The notes beneath the pieces were generated by a model, which saw nothing but the letters and a program-made list of their open reading frames with translations, made no database searches and was not told the origin of the DNA. A program made the translations under genes and the position numbers. A stretch of 64,000 bases of DNA, from NCBI RefSeq assembly GCF_043642205.1, contig NZ_JBHZSG010000002.1, forward strand, positions 143,379-207,378, given 5' to 3'. Positions 9,643 through 16,707 of the stretch are shown in pieces. The stretch's first letter is position 1. The number at the start of each line of letters is the position of its first letter. The stretch is from Thalassotalea_A litorea. GTDB taxonomy: Bacteria > Pseudomonadota > Gammaproteobacteria > Enterobacterales > Alteromonadaceae.

Positions 9643-10193
9643 TGAAGCAATCATTACGCGCTAAACGCATGCAGCGCCATCATCAGCGTAATTCCAAAGT
9701 CTCCAAGTTAAGTTTGGTTTCTTTGATGGATATTTTCACCATTTTGGTTTTCTTCCTGATGGTGAACGCGTCGGATGTGCAGGTATTGCAAACCAATAAG
9801 CAGCTTGAATTGCCGGAATCGATTTCTGAAGAAGCCGCCAAAGACAATTTGTTGATTATGGTAAATGCCAATAATGTGATTTTACAAGGTCGCCAGATCA
9901 TTAGCGTTGAAGAACTCATGGCTATGGATAGTGTGATTGTGGATCCGTTAAACGCAGAGTTGGAATATCAGAAAAGCCGCAAACAGTTGACACCTGAAGA
10001 ACAGGAAAACGGTCTGCCAATTAATATTATGGCGGACAAGAGTGTTCCTTATGCGTTATTGAAGAAGATCATGCAGACGTCAGCATCGGCAGGCTATACC
10101 AATATTTCCCTGGCTGTGGAGCAGGTATATGCGAATACCGATGAGCTACTAGAGCAGGCTGAGTCACAGGATAGTGTGGAGGCGGGACAGTAG
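9642..10193 (+). CDS. TolR/ExbD-family protein
   Basis: 183 residues: a basic N-terminus, one membrane helix (about 27-43) with the conserved Asp30 in SLMDIFTIL, and a periplasmic domain ending near a Gln/Glu-rich tail. The Asp is the expected proton carrier of the stator. The gene is coupled at both ends (TAATG overlap with the upstream gene, TAGTG overlap with the downstream one). With its Asn-bearing neighbour it would form an asymmetric TolR dimer inside the TolQ-like pentamer. Confidence 0.9.
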   Translation: MKQSLRAKRMQRHHQRNSKVSKLSLVSLMDIFTILVFFLMVNASDVQVLQTNKQLELPESISEEAAKDNLLIMVNANNVILQGRQIISVEELMAMDSVIVDPLNAELEYQKSRKQLTPEEQENGLPINIMADKSVPYALLKKIMQTSASAGYTNISLAVEQVYANTDELLEQAESQDSVEAGQ

Positions 10194-11161
10194 TGAGTAG
10201 TCAATCAAATTCTTTGCTGATCCACTGGCGTATCGGGGAAGATAACAAAACGTTTAACCGTATCACAGGAGTCATGCTTGTCCTGACTTTAGTGTTTACC
10301 TTAATCGTTTCGTTAATCACCTTGCCAGAGCAGACTCGCGAAGAAAAGGAAAAGATCCCGCCGCAACTGGTGCGAATCATGGAGCGTAAAGTGGAAGTTG
10401 TTCCACCAAAACGTGAACCGGTTCCTGAGTTGCAAGCGGAGGCCGAACCTGAGCCAGAACCTGAGCCAGAACCCGAGAAAGAAGAGCCGAAACCAGAGCC
10501 AAAACCTGAACCTAAGCCCGAAGTGGTGAAGGAAGATAAGGTGAAAAAAGCTCAGGATAAAGCGAAGAACTCTGGGTTGCTGGCATTATCTGATGAATTG
10601 AGCGAGATGCGCGATAGCCTGGATATGGGTAATCTGCAAAGCGACAATCTGACAAATGAAGGTGGCAGTGCGGAACAAACTGAACGGGTTATTCTTGCGG
10701 GTAAAGCCAAAGGAAAATCCGGTGGCGTAAGTAACGCAACCTTATCTACTGACGTAGGTGAAGGGGCAACGCTAGCGGGCCGTAGTAGCACTGAGTTCAC
10801 CGCGAAAGTGATGCCTACGGGTGATGGTAATGCTGCAGTTGCCGCTCAGAGTGAATCAGAAATGCTATCTGGTGCTCGTACTACGGAATCCATTCGCCGT
10901 ACCTTTGATAAGAACAAAGGTGCTTTGTATGCGATTTATCGCCGAGCGCTTCGTTCAGAGCCAGGCCTTCAGGGTAAGGTGACCGTTAACCTGATCATCC
11001 AACCAGATGGTACCGTGTCTCTTGTCGATGTGGCCTCGAGTGAAATTGATTTGGAAGAGTTCAAACGTAAGTTGCTAGCTCGTATCCGGTTAATTAACTT
11101 TGGTGCGGAAGATGTGAACGAAACGAAATTGTCGTATACGTTTAACTTCCTGCCATTCTAG
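10193..11161 (+). CDS. TonB-like protein with AgmX/PglI C-terminal domain
   Basis: 322 residues. One membrane helix (about 22-45, VMLVLTLVFTLIVSLI) is followed by a periplasm-spanning Pro-Glu/Pro-Lys linker (about 73-110). A Ser/Thr/Gly-rich middle comes next, then a C-terminal AgmX/PglI-type TonB fold (about 232-322: ALYAIYRRALRSEPGLQGKV...IQPDGTVSLVDVASSEID). The start is GTG, overlapping the upstream stop. TonB-type proteins carry force from the TolQ/R motor to outer-membrane partners. The C-terminal domain is that of the Myxococcus gliding protein AgmX (GltJ) rather than classical TonB, so an envelope machine is more likely than iron uptake. A strong terminator follows. Confidence 0.88.
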   Translation: MSSQSNSLLIHWRIGEDNKTFNRITGVMLVLTLVFTLIVSLITLPEQTREEKEKIPPQLVRIMERKVEVVPPKREPVPELQAEAEPEPEPEPEPEKEEPKPEPKPEPKPEVVKEDKVKKAQDKAKNSGLLALSDELSEMRDSLDMGNLQSDNLTNEGGSAEQTERVILAGKAKGKSGGVSNATLSTDVGEGATLAGRSSTEFTAKVMPTGDGNAAVAAQSESEMLSGARTTESIRRTFDKNKGALYAIYRRALRSEPGLQGKVTVNLIIQPDGTVSLVDVASSEIDLEEFKRKLLARIRLINFGAEDVNETKLSYTFNFLPF

Positions 11162-11180
11162 AGCAATGTGGAATTGACTT

Positions 11181-11208
11181 AAAAAACCGGCTTAATCGCC
11201 GGTTTTTT
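11181..11208. terminator. bidirectional Rho-independent terminator
   Basis: AAAAAACCGGC, a 6-base loop, GCCGGTTTTTT. It ends the envelope-machine operon 20 bases after the TonB-like stop. The same terminator, with 30 bases of following sequence, recurs unchanged at 18898-18955. Confidence 0.92.
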
Positions 11209-11582
11209 GTTTTTAGAGGTAAGACTTCGTCGGGTGGATAAAACCTTAGTCCCTGCAGGTTTTTAGAGGTAAGACTTCGTCGGGTGGAAGAAAACTTAGT
11301 TCCGACATATTTTGGGGAGAGGACTTCGTCGGGTGGATAAAACCTTAGTACCGGCAGGTTTTTAGAGGTAAGACTTCGTCGGGTGGATAAAACCTTAGTC
11401 CCTGCAGGTTTTTAGAGGTAAGACTTCGTCGGGTGGAAGAAAACTTAGTTCCGACATATTTTGGGGAGAGGACTTCGTCGGGTGGATAAAACCTTAGTAC
11501 CGGCAGGTTTTTAGAGGTAAGACTTCGTCGGGTGGATAAAACCTTAATCCCGACAGGTTTTTGGGTGACAACTTCGTCGGTT
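11209..11582. repeat. 50-bp tandem repeats in a higher-order pattern
   Basis: Seven and a half units of 49-50 bases, each built round ACTTCGTCGGGTGGA. Units begin at 11209, 11259, 11309, 11358, 11408, 11458, 11507 and 11557 (partial). Units 1-2-3 differ from one another, but the 149-base trimer 11209-11357 is repeated as 11358-11506 with no difference that I can see. Unit 7 is a variant and unit 8 decays. No open frame runs through it. The first unit begins in the T-tract of the terminator, so the array grew out of the 3' end of the operon. Confidence 0.9.
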
Positions 11583-11609
11583 AAAAGCCAAAACGGGCAA
11601 TTCCCTTGC

Positions 11610-12334
11610 CGTCATCCTACACCCACATCGTCATCCTCACGAAAGTGGGGATCTGCTTTTGCTTTAGATTCCCAGTAGTATCTGGGAATGACGGGAAGGG
11701 TCGTCATCCTCACTCCCTACGTCATCCTCACTCCCTACGTCANNNNNNNNNNNNNNNNNNNNNNNNNNNNNNNNNNNNNNNNNNNNNNNNNNNNNNNNNN
11801 NNNNNNNNNNNNNNNNNNNNNNNNNNNNNNNNNNNNNNNNNNTCCTCACGAAAGTGGGGATCTGCTTTTGCTTTAGATTCCCAGTAGTATCTGGGAATGA
11901 CGGAAAGGGCCGTCATCCTAAACCTCGTCATCCTCACTCCCTACGTCATCCTCACGAAAGTGAGGATCTGCTTTTACTTTAGATTCCCAGTAGTATCTGG
12001 GAATGACGGAAAGGGCCGTCATCCTCACGAAAGTGGGGATCTGCTTTTGCTTTAGATTCCCAGTAGTATCTGGGAATGACGGAAAGGGCCGTCATCCTCA
12101 CTCCCTACGTCATCCTCACACCAACACCGTCATCCTCACGCAAGTGGGGATCTGCTCTTGCTTTAGATTCCCAGTAGTGTCTGGGAATGACGGAAAGGGC
12201 CGTCATCCTCACTCCCTGCGTCATCCTCACACTCAACATCGTCATCCTCACGAAAGTGGGGATCTGCTCTTGTTTTAGATTCCCAGTAGTATCTGGGAAT
12301 GACGGGATGGTAGAGCAGGTGGGGATCTGCTCTT
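11610..12334. repeat. dRS3/REP-like hairpin repeat array 1 (contains assembly gap)
   Basis: At least six copies of a module of about 72 bases. It begins CGTCATCCTCAC, forms a hairpin CCTCAC-GAAA-GTGGGG, then a second hairpin ATTCCCAG-N6-CTGGGAAT, and ends ATGACGG, the complement of its start. Copies begin near 11629, 11842, 11945, 12017, 12128 and 12239, and a truncated one sits at 12301-12334. Shorter 18-20-base pieces (CGTCATCCTCACTCCCTA, CGTCATCCTCACACCAACAC) lie between them. ATTCCC...GGGAAT matches the neisserial dRS3 pattern, and the first hairpin resembles the widespread CGTCATTCCCGCGAAAGCGGG repeat. No transposase is present. Open frames here are artefacts. Confidence 0.9.
11743..11842. 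other. assembly gap, 100 N
   Basis: Exactly 100 N, the usual placeholder for a gap of unknown length. It falls between two identical repeat contexts, so the true array length is unknown and may be much larger. Confidence 0.99.
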
Positions 12335-12355
12335 TCGTGTCAAAGTTAATTACGA

Positions 12356-13339
12356 TCAAAAAGCCGCTAACCGTTGTACCAGCCAATACATGGCTACCGA
12401 GCCACAGGCATAGCTGACGGCAAATCTTAGTTTGTCCAGAGTGAGTGACTTAAACAGGAATTTACAGAGAAAGAACACCACAAACAGGGCGGCAACAAAT
12501 AATAGTTGTCCGATTTCGACACCAACATTAAAACTTAACAGGGCAAACCAGGTTTCGTCCGCTGGTAGACCAATATCGCTTAAAACCGAGGCAAAGCCGA
12601 AGCCATGAAGGAGTCCAAAGCTGGTCGATACAGCAACCGGGTAGGTTAGCGTAATGCTATTGGTTCGATTTTTATAGATTTCCAGGGCCAGCAACACGAT
12701 ACTGAGGGCGATAACCGCCTCCACCGGCGCAATCGGAAGATTGATGGTATTGGTTGTCGCCAGAATTAATGTCAGTGAATGGGCGATGGTAAAGCCGGTG
12801 ATGGTAAGTAATAACTTACGACCGGTGCGTGATATATAGATTAGACAAGCAACAAAGAGTAAATGATCCAGACCAATGAGAATGTGCTCAATGCCAAGTA
12901 TGGTATAAAGCACAAACGTGTTGGTTTGCTGATAGCTGTCCTCAACCTGAAAGCTTTGCGTGTCAGCATTAAGAACACGGGTTAGTATTTTGCCTTGGTT
13001 ATCGATGATACGCAGCAGGACATCCGCGGAGTTTTGGGTTAAACCATCAATACTTACATTAAGTCCCTGTAACGTATCACGGGTTATCTGCCATTTACTG
13101 ACATATGCCTGATTGGTGAAATAGCCCAACGGGACACCTTGCTCGGCGGTGTCGTTATCAAAATATACGTCGAGTTTTAGTCTTGCCCCTTCTTTGGCGG
13201 GCACTTTGAAAATCACATCATAGGTTGTGTCTTTGCCATGACTTATTGTTAATGACGCCGGACGCATATCGTCGCAAATCCCGAGCGGACTTATGGCAAT
13301 CAATACCAATGCATATATAAATCGACGTACCCCCAGCAT
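12356..13339 (-). CDS. HupE/UreJ-family membrane protein
   Basis: 327 residues: a signal-like N-terminus (1-22), a soluble beta-rich domain (about 25-145), then six or so membrane helices. These carry the HupE/UreJ signature GIEHILIGLDHLLFVACLIY and FTIAHSLTLILA, whose His residues are thought to bind metal (nickel in the namesake family). The C-terminus is LVQRLAAF. The start shares a base with the stop of the upstream PpiC-like gene, and this pair is common in marine Gammaproteobacteria. No urease or hydrogenase genes are nearby, so the transported metal or other role is unknown. Confidence 0.82.
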   Translation of the reverse strand: MLGVRRFIYALVLIAISPLGICDDMRPASLTISHGKDTTYDVIFKVPAKEGARLKLDVYFDNDTAEQGVPLGYFTNQAYVSKWQITRDTLQGLNVSIDGLTQNSADVLLRIIDNQGKILTRVLNADTQSFQVEDSYQQTNTFVLYTILGIEHILIGLDHLLFVACLIYISRTGRKLLLTITGFTIAHSLTLILATTNTINLPIAPVEAVIALSIVLLALEIYKNRTNSITLTYPVAVSTSFGLLHGFGFASVLSDIGLPADETWFALLSFNVGVEIGQLLFVAALFVVFFLCKFLFKSLTLDKLRFAVSYACGSVAMYWLVQRLAAF

Positions 13340-14184
13340 TAGTAATCTCCCGCCACTAATGTTGGCATATTGACATTAACCTGATACCTGTCGAGTAAAT
13401 CCTGCTCATAGGATTTTTGATTGGCGAGGTTTTTTTGATAACGCCAGTCTGCCAAAACGCTGTCTTCTATCTGTGACAAATTAGGCAGAGAGCCATGCTG
13501 AACATCGCTGATATAGATGAAATGCAACCCGTAGCCAGAGCTAATAGGCCCGCTCCATTGTTCAATCGGTTGAACGCTTAACGACTGAGCGAAATCGTTA
13601 CCAAACTGCCGGGCTACAATAGTAAGGCTTTGGCTCTGCAATGACTTTGGTAACAAAGAAGATGTTCCTTCTGGCTCTAAGCCCTTGTTAATACGTTGTT
13701 GTTGCTGTCCCACCCACATATTGACCACTTTTTCTGGTGTGTCATTGCTCATAAAAACCTGTTGAAAGCTATAGGTATTCGGCTCCCGGTATTTTTTTTG
13801 GTTTTCGTTAAAAAAGCGCGCTAATTCTTCAGGGGCTGGAGGCTGGGCACTGGTAATATCCTGCATCATAAATTCCATTTTCTGACGCAAGCGTTTGCGG
13901 ATCACCCCGTCATTCACATCTAGTCCTAAGCCTCTTGCCTCACGGGCATAGATTTCATCCAAAACATAGTTGTCGATCAGCGATGCCATTTCTTCCTGAG
14001 TCGGAGTGCGCTGCCAGACCTTGACAAAACGTTGGTGTAACTGTTCGATTCGACCACTACTGACATTGATGACATGCTGTGCATCGCCCTCATTGTCGTT
14101 CATTACATCAAACGCGAAAAACAAGCCAACAGCGATAACGATAAAGTGAGTTAAGGGTTCTTTGATAAGTCGTGTTATTTTCAT
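13339..14184 (-). CDS. membrane-anchored PpiC-type peptidyl-prolyl isomerase
   Basis: 281 residues: a single N-terminal helix (about 10-27), a SurA/PpiD-like helical domain (YVLDEIYAREARGLGLDVNDGVIRKRL), then a parvulin-like domain (about 125-250). The C-terminal part has the usual ...SGYGLHFIYISDV motif, equivalent to the GWH-[IV] region of parvulins. It should act in the periplasm as a folding factor. It is translationally coupled to the HupE/UreJ gene, which suggests it folds the extracytoplasmic part of that protein. Several parvulin active-site residues are not obvious, so catalytic activity is uncertain. Confidence 0.8.
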   Translation of the reverse strand: MKITRLIKEPLTHFIVIAVGLFFAFDVMNDNEGDAQHVINVSSGRIEQLHQRFVKVWQRTPTQEEMASLIDNYVLDEIYAREARGLGLDVNDGVIRKRLRQKMEFMMQDITSAQPPAPEELARFFNENQKKYREPNTYSFQQVFMSNDTPEKVVNMWVGQQQQRINKGLEPEGTSSLLPKSLQSQSLTIVARQFGNDFAQSLSVQPIEQWSGPISSGYGLHFIYISDVQHGSLPNLSQIEDSVLADWRYQKNLANQKSYEQDLLDRYQVNVNMPTLVAGDY

Positions 14185-14237
14185 AATCTATCAGTCATTA
14201 ATTTAATGGGAATTTTTATAGGTTCGGTTAAGGAATA

Positions 14238-15827
14238 TTACAATCGGGTGGCTTTGAATCCGCCATAATCAATCCCGGCTAACTCTGCCATTTGTCGGTG
14301 CCAACTGGCCAGATCATATCGATTAAATTGATTCAGGTGGCTATGGCCGCAGGCCCGCGCCATGATTTTCATAAGCTCGGTGGATGCCGCGAAAAAACGC
14401 GCGAGTTGTTCACCACCGGTTTCAACATTGAGCCGCTTAGTGAGCTCAGGGTCTTGGGTGGCGATGCCCGCAGGACAGTTGTTAAGATTACACATTCTCG
14501 CACCAACGCAACCGATAGCCTGCATCGCAGAATTTGCGAGGGCAATACCATCTGCTCCTAATGCCAAAGCTTTTACGAAATCACTTGGGGTGCGCAACCC
14601 GCCGGTGATGATCAATGTCACTTTGTGTTGAGGGTCGATTCTATCGAGAATATGCCGGGCTCTGGCAAGTGCCGGAATGGTTGGAACACTGATGTGATCT
14701 CTGAATAACGCTGGTGCAGCGCCTGTGCCGCCGCCGCGACCATCAAGAATGATATAGTCAGCACCTGCTTCTACTGCAAATTTTATGTCGGCTTCAATGT
14801 GGTTTGCGCTTAGCTTGAACCCGATAGGGATACCGCCGGTGATCTCTCTAACCCGATCGGAAAAGCGTCGAAAATCTTCTACCGTATGTAAATGTTCAAA
14901 CGTTGCCGGGGAAATTGCATCGGTACCAGGCTCGATGCCTCGGACCTTAGCAATCAAATCGGTATTTTTATCTGCTGGCAGGTGGCCACCAGTACCGGTC
15001 TTCGCAGCTTGACCGGCTTTAAAGTGAAACGCCTGAACGTCTTTGAGTTTTTCTTCATCATAACCAAATCCAGCGCTGGCATATTCGTAAAAATAATGGG
15101 AATTACTTTGTTGTTCAGCTTCAAGCATACCTCCTTCACCTGAGCATATACCGGTGCCGGCAAGTTCCGCGCCTTTTGCCAAGGCTAATTTGGCATTTTC
15201 GGAAAGCGCACCAAAACTCATATCTGAGACCAGCAGTGGGATGGATAATTTAAGCGGCTTACGAGCTTGTTTACCGATGACTAAATCCGTGTCGACATTA
15301 CGATCATCGAGTAAGGGTTGCTTTGCCAGTTGCGCTACCATGATTTGGATATCATCCCATTGTGGCAATTTAGTTTTGGGTACACCCATGGCGACCATGG
15401 GGCCATGGTGCCCAGATTTGTTTAAACCATGTTTGGCTAATTCATGAATGTAAGCGACCGTGGGCTCTTCAGGCGTAGGTGTTGCCGTCGGCTTGCCTGA
15501 TGGCTCAGTTTTACTGGTTTGGCTGGCGTTGCTCGTTGATTCGACATCCGTGTCTTCAGACTTTGGCGGCTTACCGATATCGTCTTTACTAAACTGTTTA
15601 TGAGTGCCATCACAGTAGGGCAGGTTCGCAGATTGCTTGCACTGACACAGGTACGCTGTCTTATCTTCATCACTACTGATTTTCAGCGGTTTAAATGCTG
15701 TTGATGCGTGTGAACCATCGCAATAAGGTTGATTACCTGACAGGCCACAAGCACAAAAAAACACCGATTTTTTTGCCGTGAGCTCAACCTTTGCCGGAAC
15801 AATATTTGCGATAACGGGTTTTTTCAT
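14238..15827 (-). CDS. CDGSH-glutamate synthase (GltB-like) fusion protein
   Basis: 529 residues. Two CDGSH iron-sulfur motifs at the N-terminus (Cys25, Cys27, Cys36, His40 and Cys61, Cys63, Cys72, His76) each can hold a 2Fe-2S cluster. A Ser/Thr/Pro linker (about 85-125) leads into an FMN-binding glutamate-synthase-type barrel. That barrel has GRGGGTGAAP for the flavin and a C-X5-C-X4-C set (CVGARMCNLNNC) for a 3Fe-4S cluster. No glutaminase domain is present, so it is not a full glutamate synthase; the family is an orphan FMN oxidoreductase of unknown substrate. The fused CDGSH part may feed electrons. It is a single gene divergent from the SDR at 15972. Confidence 0.88.
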   Translation of the reverse strand: MKKPVIANIVPAKVELTAKKSVFFCACGLSGNQPYCDGSHASTAFKPLKISSDEDKTAYLCQCKQSANLPYCDGTHKQFSKDDIGKPPKSEDTDVESTSNASQTSKTEPSGKPTATPTPEEPTVAYIHELAKHGLNKSGHHGPMVAMGVPKTKLPQWDDIQIMVAQLAKQPLLDDRNVDTDLVIGKQARKPLKLSIPLLVSDMSFGALSENAKLALAKGAELAGTGICSGEGGMLEAEQQSNSHYFYEYASAGFGYDEEKLKDVQAFHFKAGQAAKTGTGGHLPADKNTDLIAKVRGIEPGTDAISPATFEHLHTVEDFRRFSDRVREITGGIPIGFKLSANHIEADIKFAVEAGADYIILDGRGGGTGAAPALFRDHISVPTIPALARARHILDRIDPQHKVTLIITGGLRTPSDFVKALALGADGIALANSAMQAIGCVGARMCNLNNCPAGIATQDPELTKRLNVETGGEQLARFFAASTELMKIMARACGHSHLNQFNRYDLASWHRQMAELAGIDYGGFKATRL

Positions 15828-15971
15828 AGCAGATCCTTTCAGCGTTACTTTTTACAGTATAGAAGCTAACGAAAAAATATTTCTCGAATGTGGTTAACAT
15901 TGCCCCTGGCACTGGATTACACTCTGTGAAATAACTCGTTACTTATTAAGCCTTTAAGGAATGCTCGTATT

Positions 15972-16661
15972 ATGTTGGAATCTAATCAATCTGTAGTAGT
16001 TATTACGGGGGCGAATCGAGGCATCGGTTTGGCGATGGCGACCATTTTTGCAAATCGGGGAGATAGGGTTTTCGCGGTTTGTCGGCAAGGATCAGCAGCA
16101 CTGAAGCAACTGTCTCAACAATATTCACTAACGATCGTTGAAAACATTGATGTTGCAGCAGAGCAAGATATACAACAACTTTGCTCTAAATTGTCTGGCG
16201 TCGATATTGATCTTTTAATTAATAATGCCGGTATCTTAAGAGATGAGTCATTAGAGCATTTTGATACAAAGCAAATTGAAGCGCAGTTTCAGGTCAATGC
16301 GCTGGCGCCACTTCGCATTTGTCAGAAATTGCAGCAAAATCTGCATCGAGGCAGCAAAATTGCCCTGATCACCTCAAGAATGGGATCGATTACTGATAAT
16401 ACCTCAGGTGGACGTTACGGCTACCGTATGTCAAAAGCGGCATTGAACATTGCAGGGATGTCTCTTGCCAAAGACTTGTATACTAAAGGTATAGCCGTCG
16501 GTATTTATCATCCGGGCTACGTACAAACGGATATGGTTAATGGCCGCGGTGATATTTCTGCCGAGATAGCGGCAAAAAGACTTGTGGCGTTGATGGACGG
16601 TTTGACGATGGAAGACAGTGGTGTATTCCGGCATTCAAATGGTGATGTATTGCCCTGGTAG
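15972..16661 (+). CDS. short-chain dehydrogenase/reductase
   Basis: 229 residues with the full SDR set: TGANRGIGLAMA for NAD(P) near residue 13, NNAGIL near 85, and the catalytic Tyr in YGYRMSKAALN with Lys four residues later. The sequence is closest in feel to CsgA/C-factor-type SDRs. AAGGA lies 11 bases before the ATG. It is divergent from the CDGSH fusion gene and followed 46 bases later by the FG-GAP protein. The substrate cannot be told from sequence. Confidence 0.85.
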   Translation: MLESNQSVVVITGANRGIGLAMATIFANRGDRVFAVCRQGSAALKQLSQQYSLTIVENIDVAAEQDIQQLCSKLSGVDIDLLINNAGILRDESLEHFDTKQIEAQFQVNALAPLRICQKLQQNLHRGSKIALITSRMGSITDNTSGGRYGYRMSKAALNIAGMSLAKDLYTKGIAVGIYHPGYVQTDMVNGRGDISAEIAAKRLVALMDGLTMEDSGVFRHSNGDVLPW

Positions 16662-16707
16662 TTTTGTCGAATTAGGCTGACATCCATATAGATTATGGGA
16701 AAGGATT

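Noticed and set aside
10193..11161. Classical tonB for iron uptake
   Set aside because: The C-terminal domain is of AgmX/PglI type, and the cluster has TPR and barrel proteins but no siderophore or heme genes.
11606..12417. Open frames of 60-93 codons on both strands over array 1
   Set aside because: They run through repeats and the N gap, repeat their own peptide sequence, and lack ribosome sites.
12356..13339. Urease or hydrogenase accessory gene
   Set aside because: The family name suggests it, but no urease or hydrogenase genes are present, and the pairing is with a PpiC-like protein.
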